NCBI GenBank assembly: GCA_039090855.1
Contig: CM076997.1
Coordinates: 162,284,709 to 162,348,708, forward strand
Origin: Macrothele yani
Taxonomy: Eukaryota > Arthropoda > Arachnida > Araneae > Macrothelidae
Reading direction: 5' to 3'
DNA: 64,000 bases
The position numbers and the translations under genes are program-made. The notes beneath the pieces are model-generated. The model did no database searches and was not told the origin of the DNA. It saw only the letters and a program-made list of their open reading frames with translations. This document shows, one piece after another, positions 1-11,151 of this stretch. Each line of letters starts with the position of its first letter. Position 1 is the first letter of the stretch.

Positions 1-2062
1 ACTTTAAGATATTTCATGAAAGACATCGCATTATCATCTCCTTTGTGTCAACAGGAATGATTTTCAGGATGATCAATGGCTGGAGTGGCCCCTAATGTCT
101 ATAGCAATTAGGTGGTGAATATCCTAAAGAATAACATTGCAATTAGAGGTGGCGATTTCTTCTGCCTGTTGCCCTGCATCTCAGTGAAGGCAATTTTTGT
201 TTTATTCTTGGGAATTGCTAATTGCTCCCAGAGGCAATTAAACGTGAGGACCTTGTTTTCACAGAGATAGATCGCGGAACGGAAATTCGAACGCTTTGCT
301 TCTGCGAAACTTCTCTTCATTACAGTGGACCAATAAAACAAAGCAAAAATAATAAGTATTTGGCACTGGATGGCCACGTAGCATTGTTTGCTGTCTTTTG
401 ACTACGGCGTCAGCCAAATGAAATTTACCATACGACTGCTTTGTTTAGGAACGTTTCAAAGATTGCAGGTCCAATGTCGACATTTGTTTATAAAGCGAGA
501 CCAATTTTCTAGGAACCGTCTCCTTTCGAAAATTTCTATTTGCTCAGAGTCTTTGTTTTATATATTGTGCAATCTTCTGCTGCAAGGGAAAATGCAAGGG
601 CTTTAATATAGCCAGGTCGTAGTCAATCTACTCTCGTATCGAGAAAACTGTGCTGATGTGTTGAGAAGGCTTCCCAATAAAGTTCGACACTACTGTGCAA
701 AAGTGTTTATTCTTTTGTATTTAATGGATGCGATCACTTGAAACAGTTTTCTCCTGGTGCTATAACACACTCATTAATGGCCTTGGATGCCTCCCGTTTA
801 TTGAAAAAGTATATCTTCTTGAAGAATTTTCTCATTTTTGGTCACATAACAGCATGCATAATATGAACTCAAATGGAATCGGACAGTGTTGTATATTGCT
901 GTTTGTATTCAATCAAAACTTATAGTACCGAAAGAGTTGTATGTCAAGGAACATCTTCATCGTGCATGAGGATTTTTTTAGCATATCTGTATAGTATTAT
1001 CCTATCTCAGAAATTATTCGTGCTGACATATCGGCTTTAACCTAATTTAACAGCCACTTTGTACACATATTACCTCCAACTAGAAAATTATCCCCCTTTT
1101 GAATGAATTTTCATGATGAGGCCAGATGCCGCTTTCTTTCTCCTTTCCACACATATTCAGTGATGTATATTCTGACGCACATATTTAGTGATGTATTTCA
1201 ATTTTAAAGTGAGTGGTATTACCAGAATCATTTCACCGCGAGAAAGCACAAAAAAAAAAAAAAAAAAAAAGACAGAGAGACCGTTTATTTTTTATCACTG
1301 CTTCGGCAATAGTTATCATTTGCTTCACTTTGGCCCTTAGCGCTTCCATTCAAATGTGTAAAATAGGAAAGATTAGTCCTTTTATCCCCAAATTTAATCC
1401 CTTTACCTCTCTCTGAACACTCACAAATTGGCAAATGCTCAAAGTACTTTCAACCTTTTAAAGTTCGCTACATATCAGTACGTAACAGGCTAATAGATGC
1501 ATATTAAATGCTCAGATAACAAGGCTTTATTTGGCGCGTTAATCAGTATTTTAGCCTTGAAGCATTTTGGTTTACTTAATAATTCATGTTTATTTCAATA
1601 GAAGAAAATGGAAAGATTGTATTTTACATAAGATTAAATCCTTTCTTCATATTATATAGAGAGTTTACAAATGGTCTGCTAAAATTTCTAAGCGTGTTCT
1701 GCCTTGCATAATGCCGAAAATTACCATTGGCCTGAACAGGTTTTACTTCAGAGTTTAAACCAAATTTGTACGTGCAACTACGAAAACCTGTGGAGTTCAT
1801 TAGCTGTTTTTTTTTCAGTTATTGCAGCACACTGTAAGTGGTCGACGAGAAAAAATATTTGAGTCTACATCAGAGCAGGAAATCTAAACAGAATACACGC
1901 CTAGTATTCTCATCGATGTTGAACGCATATCAAATACCATTGAGTGCTCTAAATTCCTTGGGAACGGTCTACGATTTTTTGTGGAGAGTTTGTGAATTGG
2001 GAACCGAAGTAGCGTAAAGAACCGCCGAAATAAGTCTTCTAAAGAAATCCAATGAATTCAAG
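1..2062. other. No gene seen; AT-rich intergenic DNA
   Basis: I see no recognisable protein, RNA gene or transposon end here. Open frames are short (under 90 codons) and show no known motif. A run of about 22 A's near 1249-1270 creates a lysine-rich spurious frame. Confidence 0.6.
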
Positions 2063-2097
2063 CCAGTGCCGTAAGACAAACACAGCAGCCATGCTGA
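2063..2097 (-). repeat. SINE-A fragment (body only)
   Basis: About 35 bp match the reverse complement of the body of the tRNA-derived SINE that recurs across this window (called SINE-A here), around the GCCAGTGCCGTAAGACAAAC block. Neither the tRNA-like head nor the A-rich tail is present, so it is a relic next to the inverted-arm element. Confidence 0.6.
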
Positions 2098-2107
2098 AAA
2101 AGAAAAG

Positions 2108-2127
2108 TATATATATATATATATATA
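2108..2127. repeat. (TA)n microsatellite, left flank of the RT element
   Basis: About ten TA dinucleotides lie at the left edge of the inverted-arm RT element. A matching (AT)n tract lies at its right edge (5594-5617), so the element probably sits in a TA-repeat target. Confidence 0.85.
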
Positions 2128-2237
2128 AGAGCAAAACTGAAGACTAAGGAAAAAATTTTAGAATTTAAAACGAAGGGTGCAAAATAACCTGAAAATCAAA
2201 ACGCGCAACGCAGCAGTTTTGAAAATTCAGAATTCAC

Positions 2238-2752
2238 ATTCTATAAAGAAGATACCTAAGCAAAAAAATACATATATAATTTTGACTCACACCTAGTACA
2301 ACATAGAAAAGGTTATGTATCTACCTGTGCGAGTAAAAGGAGAAAAGATAAAAAAATAAAATAAAACAACTGAATGTAGAAGGTGTCGAGAATACTGAGC
2401 CTTGGCTTTATCAAGGACCAGCAAAAACTCTGCATTTTCTCACTTCCACAAAGACCTAGTTGGAAATGGGTTTCTGCAAGGCCATAGATGCAAGTAACAT
2501 TCCCACCTAAAATAGTTTAAAAAATATATATATAAGTCATGTCCTCCGTAGAGTAGCATGACCTAGCACTAGTTAACAATTTCGCTTGCATCCATTAACC
2601 TTCATGGCCCGACCCATGCTCTTCATCTGTTACTATTAAACAGAGAGAAGAAGATTAAAGAGAACTCAAGCTGTGAGAGTGACATAATAATTAGAAATGA
2701 TTTTCAGCTATAACGAAATTCCAAGTTCGTTTGAGAGAGAATTTAAACCTGA
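2238..2752 (+). repeat. Left inverted arm of RT element
   Basis: 515 bp that recur in reverse complement at 5081-5595. The inner end includes the RT start codon and about the first 18 codons, so the antisense arm carries a copy of the ORF start. An internal hairpin (CCTTG/CAAGG stem) lies near 2400-2418. Confidence 0.9.
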
Positions 2753-3986
2753 CAGAAATCTCTTTTTCTCTGGAGAAGCTAAAAGGTCACTCTCCAAACT
2801 ACAAGACCAATTTATTTTTACCACTACGGATAAAGCTAGCAATAATTTTGCAATTATCTGTAAGAAGTTCTATTTTGAATTGTTAACTATGGAACTCAAT
2901 AATAGAGTAACATACGAGCCCGTAAGTTATTCTACCAAGCAGTTAGAAAATCGGTTTAAGGCATTCTTCAAGAAACTTAAAATTCCACAAACTAGAAGAT
3001 ATGAGCCTGAATTTCCATTTCTTTTTGCGACAGTTAAGTTTCATAAGGATCCTGTGAAGTTCAGGTTCATAGCTAGTGGAGTAAGGAGTCATAAAAAGAA
3101 AATAGATCTTGCTTTTGAAGATGTCTTAAAGAAGGTTTTGAAACACATTAGAAACTGTTCTAACTTGATGTACAGAGATTTTTGGATAATTAATAATAAT
3201 GCAGAAGTAATTTCTACTATACTCAAAGTTTGTCCCCTAGATATTAATAGTTATGATTTTGAAAACCTATATACTAATCTGCCTCTATCAGATATAATCA
3301 CTACCTTTAAAGAGCTGTATGCAGAATTTAAACTTAACCAATTTGTTGATGTAGGAACTTGGAACTCTTATCTCAATTGCTGCATAAAAAATAACCATAT
3401 CTTATATAATAATACTCTCTATAAGCAAGTGAACGGTATTCCAATGGGAACTTCAACGTCCACGAATATCGCTAATCTATTCCTGTTCTTTAAGGAATAT
3501 AAATTCATTAAAAATCACCCCACCTGCTCAGATAACTACCTTTACACTTTTAGATATATTGATGATCTGCTGTGTATCAATAATTCAGAAGTTATAGAGA
3601 GTGATTTTGATAATATCTATCCTAGCTCTCTTAACTTATGTAAAACCAACCACAGTAATCAGGAACTTGAGTTCCTAGACTTAAGCATTAAGCTCAACAG
3701 AGGTAACCCATCTATTAGCCTCTTTGATAAAAGAGTTAATTTTCCTTTCAAAGTAATTAAATATCTACACTGGAATAATAACATTTCAACCAAAGTAATT
3801 GAGAATGTACTAATTTCTCAGGTCCTAAGAATTTCAAGAATTTGCAGCAACAATTTGGACTTCAATTACCACATTAATATACTATTAGAAAGTTTTCTAG
3901 AGAACGAAATTCCTTCTTCTTTCATCAAAAGAACTTTAAGAAAAATTATTCTGAATAATAGAGTAAGGTTGGCAGATCTGCTTTAA
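2697..3986 (+). CDS. Reverse transcriptase, YIDD type, Penelope-like (intact 429 codons)
   Basis: The protein has the finger/palm landmarks of Penelope-like RTs: TDKASNN near residue 46 (the DKG/DKA motif), a TVKFHKDP block where relatives have PKxHK, RFIASG, the first catalytic Asp in DFENLYTNLP, NGIPMGTSTSTNIANLF, and the catalytic FRYIDDLL, followed by an ELEFLDLSI block and a LFDKRVNFPF segment shared with a YIDD RT family I know from invertebrates. Expected role: copying element RNA into DNA. Relatives usually have about 200 more N-terminal residues; here the ATG lies inside the left arm. A TTTTCAG just after this ATG could be a splice acceptor, so a missing upstream exon is possible. 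No GIY-YIG domain follows. RT identity is solid; the clade is less sure. Confidence 0.85.
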   Translation: MIFSYNEIPSSFEREFKPDRNLFFSGEAKRSLSKLQDQFIFTTTDKASNNFAIICKKFYFELLTMELNNRVTYEPVSYSTKQLENRFKAFFKKLKIPQTRRYEPEFPFLFATVKFHKDPVKFRFIASGVRSHKKKIDLAFEDVLKKVLKHIRNCSNLMYRDFWIINNNAEVISTILKVCPLDINSYDFENLYTNLPLSDIITTFKELYAEFKLNQFVDVGTWNSYLNCCIKNNHILYNNTLYKQVNGIPMGTSTSTNIANLFLFFKEYKFIKNHPTCSDNYLYTFRYIDDLLCINNSEVIESDFDNIYPSSLNLCKTNHSNQELEFLDLSIKLNRGNPSISLFDKRVNFPFKVIKYLHWNNNISTKVIENVLISQVLRISRICSNNLDFNYHINILLESFLENEIPSSFIKRTLRKIILNNRVRLADLL

Positions 3987-5080
3987 TTTTCTACACAGTT
4001 AATAATATGATTCTGACCAATCAAAGCCGTAAGGAAGTTGGCTAGAGGATGCCTATTAACTACCTAAAGGAACCTTAGTGCTATGGATATGACGGTCCTA
4101 TTAAAACAAAAAATTAAATAACATAAACAAAATCACAAAAAAAAACTTAAAAATCTGTTTATAAAAGAAAATAAAAACAAATAAAAAATAAAACTAGTTA
4201 TTCATCACTAGGATAGCTATACTAAAAATAGTAAAACCAACATTAAAATTAATAAGATTCTGATTAATCTATAGAAGCTCACTAAGGTGATTTAATACAT
4301 GCAAAGATTATTAAATAAACTGCTCGTGTATTTTATAATATTTCTCATGTATTCTGGAGAGTTAATTCTGCTCTTTCTGATCATTCAGATCCACAGTCTT
4401 AAGTTTATATATTTTTTCACTGGTTAAAATCTCCGCGCGTTGGTTTCTTGCTGTATGAGGAGGCCATCAGCCCCACCCTCACTGCCCCCTAGCGTCTAGG
4501 GAGTGGCGGAAGAGGTCAGCCATGTTCTTCTCTTGTGAGGAGAAAAGTTTTTGTCACACAAGAGGTAAGCTCTCTTCCTTGTTTTTGGGTTCTAGGTTTT
4601 ATAAGTTCAATGTTTGTACTTCATGTACCCTTTCCTCTGTCGTTTTTTAGCTTTTCAGCTTTTAAGCATTGGTTTGTCTGTTAACATTTTTGCGGGTTTT
4701 AACTCTTACTTTTCTTTGTAACTTTGAGCGTCTTTTGGGGTACCTAGGAACAGAAGATGGCTAAGCTTGTTCCTTTTCTATGCGCTGTCTATGCGCTGTT
4801 TTTTCAAAGTAGTTAAGTTCTTAATAACTAATTAATTATGCACTTAAAGCACTGCTGAAATACTTTGTACATATTGCAACTAACTGTTTAAGGTATATAA
4901 CTTTCACAAAGTTTTCTTTAGTTAATTATTATCTTTAACTTATTCTCGTTTTCGTGCTGTCATAAGTTGTAGAGTAGGGGTTTTTTAGACTCAAGTTTTC
5001 TTTCAAAAATCTGTTCGTTATAAATTAACATTTCCTTTTTTAATTGCAATGTAAAATTTGGATTTCTTTTGCATTGTTTT
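3987..5080. other. Non-coding interior of RT element
   Basis: AT-rich DNA between the RT stop codon and the right arm. No GIY-YIG endonuclease or other coding segment can be read in any frame. An A-rich stretch lies near 4110-4190. Confidence 0.6.
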
Positions 5081-5595
5081 TCAGGTTTAAATTCTCTCTC
5101 AAACGAACTTGGAATTTCGTTATAGCTGAAAATCATTTCTAATTATTATGTCACTCTCACAGCTTGAGTTCTCTTTAATCTTCTTCTCTCTGTTTAATAG
5201 TAACAGATGAAGAGCATGGGTCGGGCCATGAAGGTTAATGGATGCAAGCGAAATTGTTAACTAGTGCTAGGTCATGCTACTCTACGGAGGACATGACTTA
5301 TATATATATTTTTTAAACTATTTTAGGTGGGAATGTTACTTGCATCTATGGCCTTGCAGAAACCCATTTCCAACTAGGTCTTTGTGGAAGTGAGAAAATG
5401 CAGAGTTTTCGCTGGTCCTTGATAAAGCCAAGGCTCAGTATTCTCGACACCTTCTACATTCAGTTGTTTTATTTTATTTTTTTATCTTTTCTCCTTTTAC
5501 TCGCACAGGTAGATACATAACCTTTTCTATGTTGTACTAGGTGTGAGTCAAAATTATATATGTATTTTTTTGCTTAGGTATCTTCTTTATAGAAT
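5081..5595 (-). repeat. Right inverted arm of RT element
   Basis: Reverse complement of 2238-2752. One substitution was noticed (an A in the left copy near 2423 is a G in the same strand sense here). On the + strand it carries CCTTGATAAAGCCAAGG, a hairpin that resembles the start of a hammerhead core (see findings). Confidence 0.9.
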
Positions 5596-5617
5596 ATATA
5601 TATATATATATATATAT
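5594..5617. repeat. (AT)n microsatellite, right flank
   Basis: Twelve AT units separate the right arm of the RT element from the 5' end of the RTE LINE that starts about 14 bp downstream. Confidence 0.85.
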
Positions 5618-5631
5618 GTGTGGGATGTAAG

Positions 5632-8600
5632 GTCAGGTGATGCGTAACATCACAGCCTCTCCTTGACAAATGTCAACCCCGCCTTCTCGTGGTGCATCCT
5701 GTTCCCACTAAAGGGGCTCTGACGACCGCCAATAGCGGTATAACTATACCATCGGGATTAGAGGAAATTCTATCCCACACTCACCAACCCGCTTGGCCAG
5801 CATGGTGAGTTATGGCCAAACACCTCCAAAATGATTCCACAACTTAAATCTTGGCCCTCAGTCTCCGGCAGCTGGAATGTACCTGGCCAAGGCAGCGGCC
5901 AGTGCGACATGAAGGCAGAGGGTGCTAAGAATCCCCGGAGGACCGGACTAGGCTGCCATCTGATGCTGACCTTGGCTACGTAAAATAGACGCTCCCTATC
6001 TTCTGCTTCAAGGCTTCTTGAATTGGAAGAGGAACTACAAAGGATCAAGTGGGACATCGTGGGGCTAAGTGAGGTAAGGAGAAATAGAGAAGATCTCATC
6101 GAACTGAAAAGTGGACATCTCTTCTACTATCGTGGGGCAGATACTGGCAGAACTAGTGATGTTGGATTTATAATAAACAAGAAACTGAAATATAAAGTTG
6201 TAGAAGTTGAAAGTTCCTCTGACAGAGCTGCACGACTTGTTATCCAACTCTCGAAAAGATACCAATCTCAGATTATTCAAACTTATGCACCCACCACAAG
6301 TCATCCTGAAGAAGAAATTGAAGAATTTTATGAGGAAATCTGCCATCTAAATAATAAAGGTAAGCAGCACTTGAAAATAATTATGGGAGATTTCAATGCA
6401 AAAATAGGGCAACGGCAACAGAACGAAACTTCAGTAGGTAAATTCGGTCACGGCAACAGAAACCAGCGTGGAAATACTCTCGTTGAGTTTGCAGAGGCAG
6501 AAGGGTTTTTCATCTTGAACTCCTTCTTCAAGAAAAAGCCACACAGGAAATGGACATGGAGACATCCAAATGGGACGACAAGTGAAATTGATTTTATTAT
6601 GTGTAACAAAAAATTCGTCATAGAAGACTGCAGTGTGCTAAACAAGTTCAGCACAGGTAGTGACCATAGATTGGTGAGATGTAAGATGCACCTCAACACT
6701 GAACTTGAACGTGGCAAGCTCATAAGACAAACAAAATCTATTGACATAACCAACCTTAAAAAACACCATAATACCTTCAAGTTGGAACTGAAGAACAGGT
6801 TCTCTGCTTTAGAAGGCCTAACATCGGAAGAAGTGGACATCTCTGAAGTTAACAGAAAAGTAACCAAAGCTCTTATGGAAACAGCAACAAAATTAGCTGG
6901 GTCTAAGAACAAGTTGCATGTAAACAAATTATCAGGAAAAACGAAAATGTTGATGCAAAAAAGAAGAGAGATGTGGACAACTAAAGAAGATGTGACTTCC
7001 AAAGTGGAATATATAGAGCTATGCAAGACAGTAAGAAAAAGTATCACTGAAGACGTAAGGAAATTCAACTGTGAACTAGTGAGGAAAGCAATTGAAAACA
7101 ACCAAAGCCTAAGATAGCAAATTGACATCTCAGTAAGGGAAGAAAACAGATTATGGCACTGAGAAAAGGTGATGGTTCTGTAACATGAAATAGAGGCGAA
7201 ATTTTGACAAGAGTGAAAGATTTCTACTCCAAATTATATGAAAGGGATGATACATGCACTCCAGACATCATGAAAGATACCAGTACCAGAGTTCCTCCAG
7301 TCCTTCCAGCAGAAGTTGCACATGCAATCAAGAACATGAAGCGGGGAAAAGCTCCAGGAGAAGATGAAATTACTGTAGACATCATACAAGAAGCAAGTGG
7401 AGAAATCGAAACAGTACTCGCCCAAATTTTCACTCGATGCCTTAATGAAGGAAAGATTCCTGAGGATTGGAACACCGCTACAATGATCCTGCTACATAAG
7501 AAAGGTGACATTGAGGATCTCGGAAACTACAGACCTATCAGCCTCCTATCAGTAGTTTATAAAATCTTCACTAAAGTTCTTTCACACCGCTTGAAGGTAA
7601 CACTGGACATGGCTCAACCGAGAGAACAAGCTGGATTCAGGAGTGGCTACAGCACAATAGATCATATCCACGTACTGAGAGAACTAATTGAAAGAGCGAG
7701 GGAATATGAACTTCCATTGTGCATGGCTTTTATCGATTATGAAAAAGCCTTTGATTCGGTGAAACCATCAGCAGTTACAATGGTTCTGAAAACCTGCGGT
7801 ATTGAAGATGCATACATTAATATTATTAATAACATCTATGAAAATGCAAGTGCAAAGATTAGGCTGTTTGAAAATACAACACACGTAAAAATTGGAAAGG
7901 GAGTGAGACAAGGTGACACCATATCTCCGAAGCTCTTTAATGCCACATTGGAGGGTGTTTTTCAGTCGCTGAGCATGGAAAACAAGGGGATAAAGATTAA
8001 TGGAGATTATCTAACCCACCTTCGTTTTGTTGATGACGTAGTCATTTTTGCAACTACCCCATCATAGCTGCAGAGTATGATCCAGGAACTTGCTGACAAG
8101 AGTAAAGATGTGGGATTAAAAATGAACTTTCAGAAGACAAAAGTGATGTTCAATGCTTTTACAAGAAATGAAGATTTATCGATTGATGGAGAAAAGCTGG
8201 AGATAACAGACACGTACGTTTATATTGGACAGCAGATATCAAGTGAGGGTCACATTGATGAAGAAATTAATCGGCGTACAAAACTTGCCTGGAGAGCTTT
8301 TGGAAGAAACAGCATAATTTTCAAGAGCAATATGCCATTATGTCTTAAAAGAAAAGTGTTTGATCAATGCATCCTTCCAGTGCTTACGTATGGTGCAGAG
8401 ACGTGGACCTTAACTAAAAGAGACATACAAAGGCTGCAGACAACTCAAAGTAGCATGGAGAGGTGCATACTTGGTGTAACCAGGAGAGATAAGAAGAGGA
8501 ACTCGTGGATCCGAAAAATGACAAGAGTGGAAGACATCATGATCAGAGTTAAATCCCTGAAATGGCAGTGGGCTGGACATACTGCCAGAAGGACAGATCA

Positions 8601-8815
8601 TCGATGGACAGCCGAAATTTTAGATTGGATTCCAAGGGACAGGAAAAGACCCAGAAGAAGACCACATGGGAGATGGGTGGATGAAATTCGAAAGTATGCA
8701 GGGGTGACATGGAGGAGACTGGCACAAGACAGACCGTTGTGGAGGAAACTTGGGGAGACCTTCGTCCAGCAGTGGATTGATAATGGTTGACAATGATGAT
8801 GATGATGATGATGAT
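5632..8815 (+). mobile_element. RTE-clade LINE, full length but inactivated
   Basis: The 5' UTR starts at GTCAGGTGATGCGTAA, a start shared with the deletion derivative at 37670, which fixes the 5' end. One ORF encodes an apurinic-type endonuclease and an RT, and the element ends in an (ATG)n/(GAT)n microsatellite (about 8793-8815), as RTE elements typically do. Length of about 3.2 kb is normal for RTE. No poly(A) is present. Target-site duplications were not identified. Confidence 0.9.
5963..8790 (+). pseudogene. RTE endonuclease-reverse transcriptase, broken
   Basis: This is a single RTE polyprotein read in pieces: 5963-7117 in one frame, 7204-8067 and 8077-8790 in another. Endonuclease marks: DIVGLSEVRR, IMGDFNAKIG, and SDHRLVRCK near 6659-6685. 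RT marks: FIDYEKAFDSV, GVRQGDTISPKLF and the catalytic LRFVDDVVIFA. The C-terminus has the basic KRPRRRPHGRW...WRRLAQDRPLWR segment typical of the clade. It nicks target DNA and reverse-transcribes its own RNA. Damage: a TAA at 5981-5983 where the ATWN tryptophan should be, a frameshift near 7115-7204 and a TAG at 8065-8067. I chose the ATG at 5963 because the start of the conserved endonuclease continues upstream of the next in-frame ATG (6023). Confidence 0.9.
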
Positions 8816-9060
8816 ATATGTATTTGATTTACTAGAGCTCTCGGACGGTAGCACCGCCAGTCAGAGAACCCAGTTTTTCACCAATCGCTCTAATTCAGCC
8901 TTTATTAGAATCCCACGTTGCGGTAGATTGGGTACAAATAGGATTAATAGATTCCAAGTTTTAAAATGATGGCACCAATGATAACGCGCAGATCAAAGTT
9001 TCGAGATACTTCTGTTTATCCTACATAATGTAAAAACAACACGCACCTCGAAATGATATA

Positions 9061-10239
9061 CACGGTCGTATCAGCATAACATGACCACCTCCGAAATCAC
9101 ACTGCACGTGCCCAAGCTCGTCACAGAGTGCACGTGAAAAGGTCGACCACACGGTTTACCAGCGGCCGGCCAAGACAGATGAAACATTGTGCCTAGCCTG
9201 GAGCACAATGGGCAGAGGTAGTGATTTTACTGACGTTCGAAAAAGAATGATATCGGTTACCGCGCCAAATGTGGACGCATTTCAGAAACAGCAGACTTCG
9301 TGGGCTGTTCGCGAGATGCTGTAGTAAAGATGTAGTAGCAATGGACCGCTTGAACACCGAATATCTCCCGACGTCATAACTGTGGGACCCCAAAGTCCAT
9401 CTAACTCAGAGGAAAAGTCGCCTCTGTAGAATGGCAAAGGGCAATTGACGCGCAACAGTGCAGCAACTAATCACGCGAATGAACACTGGGGCACTCAGAT
9501 ACGTGTCACCGATAACAGTAGAGCGAGCCCTGTTACGCATGTATCTCCGGAGTCGACACTTCATCAAGGCGCCCGTGTTAAGCCAGGTCCATCGGGTACG
9601 ACATCTGCTGTTCGTATGAGACTATCGTCATTGGACAGTGGAATAGTAGGAAAAGGTTACCTTCTCTTACAATTCGAGGTTTCTACTCCACAGAAGTGAT
9701 TGGCGGTGGCGGATACGGTGTTAGACACACAAAAACCAACAACCGGACACGCTAGTCGATCAAGTACATTTCGGCGGTGGGAGTGTGCAAGTATGGGGGA
9801 TGCCTGGGACCGCTGGTACCACTGGATGGGTCCCTGAACGCCAATGGCTACCTGTCCATCCTCGCTGACCACATGCATCTCTTCATGTTGGATGTTTACC
9901 CTGGTGGTGATTGTGTCTACCAACAGCACAATGCGCCCGGCCATGTCGCTAAGGGGGTGCGTGACTGGTTCCAGGAACACGACAGCGAGGTCTCCCTCCG
10001 TTCTCCCTTGGCCGGAGAAATCGCCCTACCTCAATCCCATGTCGCACTTGTGGATCTACATGTTCGACGTGTCGACCCACAACAACGTCATTTCCGGGAC
10101 CTCTGTGGGCACGCGTGCCTTGGACAACCCTTCAGGGACTCATTGTGCCCATGCCACGTCGTCTCGCCGCTGTCATCCGGGCAAAGGGTGGTTGTTTTCA
10201 TTATTTTGTAGTTGTGCATGTTATTTTGATAGGATTGTG
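9061..10239 (+). mobile_element. Tc1-like transposon no. 1, decayed
   Basis: Imperfect terminal inverted repeats begin CACGGTCGTATCAGCATAAC on the left; on the right the reverse complement reads CACAATCCTATCAAAATAAC. Both are flanked by TA (9059-9060 and 10240-10241), the Tc1 target duplication. Length of 1.18 kb fits a Tc1 element. It encloses a degenerate transposase on the + strand. Confidence 0.8.
9210..10200 (+). pseudogene. Tc1-like transposase remnant no. 1
   Basis: Cut-and-paste transposase, split over three frames with several stops. Visible pieces: MGRGSDFTD and a helix-turn-helix region near 9210-9330, a YQQHNAPGHVAKGV segment (second catalytic Asp replaced by His in QQ-H-NAP) near 9920-9955, SPYLNPMSHLW (the E position of DD34E reads S) near 10020-10060, and a PRRLAAVIRAKGG C-terminus ending near 10188. 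It lies between TA-flanked inverted repeats at 9061 and 10239. It cannot be active. Confidence 0.85.
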
Positions 10240-11151
10240 TATTATCAGGGACAGTACCAAACGAGAATATCAAATTTGTTGAATAATAGATTTATGTTAG
10301 GGCACACAGGTCTAACAAATATTTTAAAGATGCAGAATTCTTGAGACGTTGCGCAATTAATACCGACACTGAACTGTGCACACACTGTTTTCATCTGTAT
10401 CTAGATTTGAACTTACAGCATATTTTGCGAGCACACTCAGAGGCTAATCAGTTGATATAACATATTATAGCTTAAAATTTCAGTGATAATTCCTGGAGTA
10501 TATGCACACACGCATTGAAGTCTTCTTTCAATGAGATCCAGCATCTGCGCAGTTTCTTGGTCAGCAGAGAAGTTCTATCTGCGCACGTGTGAGTTGCACT
10601 TCACTAGGTCTGCTTGTGTAACTCACTAGGGAATAATCCTTTGTATTTCCCATTTGATGCTGGGCGACGTTTACGTGAAATCAGAGACAGACCGCACGTT
10701 TTCGGGTTATCTTCTGATGGGGGTCGTTAGACCCTAAAGAAAGAGTATTAGATGCTTTGTGGGTATTTAAATATGAATTTCAAGGAATAATTAATATTAA
10801 GTAATGTTGCCTAAATATACATAAATCATTCGTATTTATCACCATTTATGCGTGTTTTATGATATTGAAATTTCAATAGAGTACAGAACTTCTCGATGTC
10901 ATACATTCTTTTTGAAAGTTTGTGTGAAATGGTGGGAAAGAAGCGCAAAAATCTTTGTTTATATCAGCTTTATACGTTTGAGAATTTGAGAAGCTATTTG
11001 TTACAGTTTTACCCCAAATATGGGGAAATTAATCACTAATACACGAATGTTCATATTCCAGCGATGGAACATGACATCAATTGTTACATAAATAGCTGTT
11101 TTCATATTTTGCTGATTAACATAGTTTGCATTTAGTATCCTGCAGAAAATA
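10240..11151. other. No gene seen between two Tc1 elements
   Basis: AT-rich DNA with no recognisable coding or repeat structure. It ends at the TA (11150-11151) that marks the target site of the next Tc1 element. Confidence 0.55.

Larger units (their letters stand above)
2128..5595 (+). mobile_element. Reverse transcriptase element with 515-bp inverted arms (Penelope-like)
   Basis: The unit is: an extra left tail (2128-2237), a left arm (2238-2752), an RT ORF (2697-3986), about 1.1 kb of AT-rich non-coding DNA, and a right arm (5081-5595) that is the reverse complement of the left arm with only about one mismatch noticed by eye and no indels. (TA)n tracts bound it. Penelope-like elements are known to carry LTR-like repeats that may be inverted, which fits the RT type. 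I see no GIY-YIG endonuclease in the element. The near-identity of the arms and the intact ORF suggest a young copy. It could alternatively be two pieces of one element joined by rearrangement. Confidence 0.75.

Noticed and set aside
1213..1416. Possible small Lys-rich protein
   Set aside because: The basic run comes from a poly(A) tract and no conserved context is seen.
2697..3986. EIPSSF motif at both the start and the end of the RT ORF as a protein-level repeat
   Set aside because: Underlying DNA matches only over about 11 bp, so it is probably coincidence.
6448..7128. 226-codon minus-strand frame
   Set aside because: Lies opposite the RTE endonuclease, has no motif, and the sense strand carries clear catalytic blocks. 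It is an antisense shadow.
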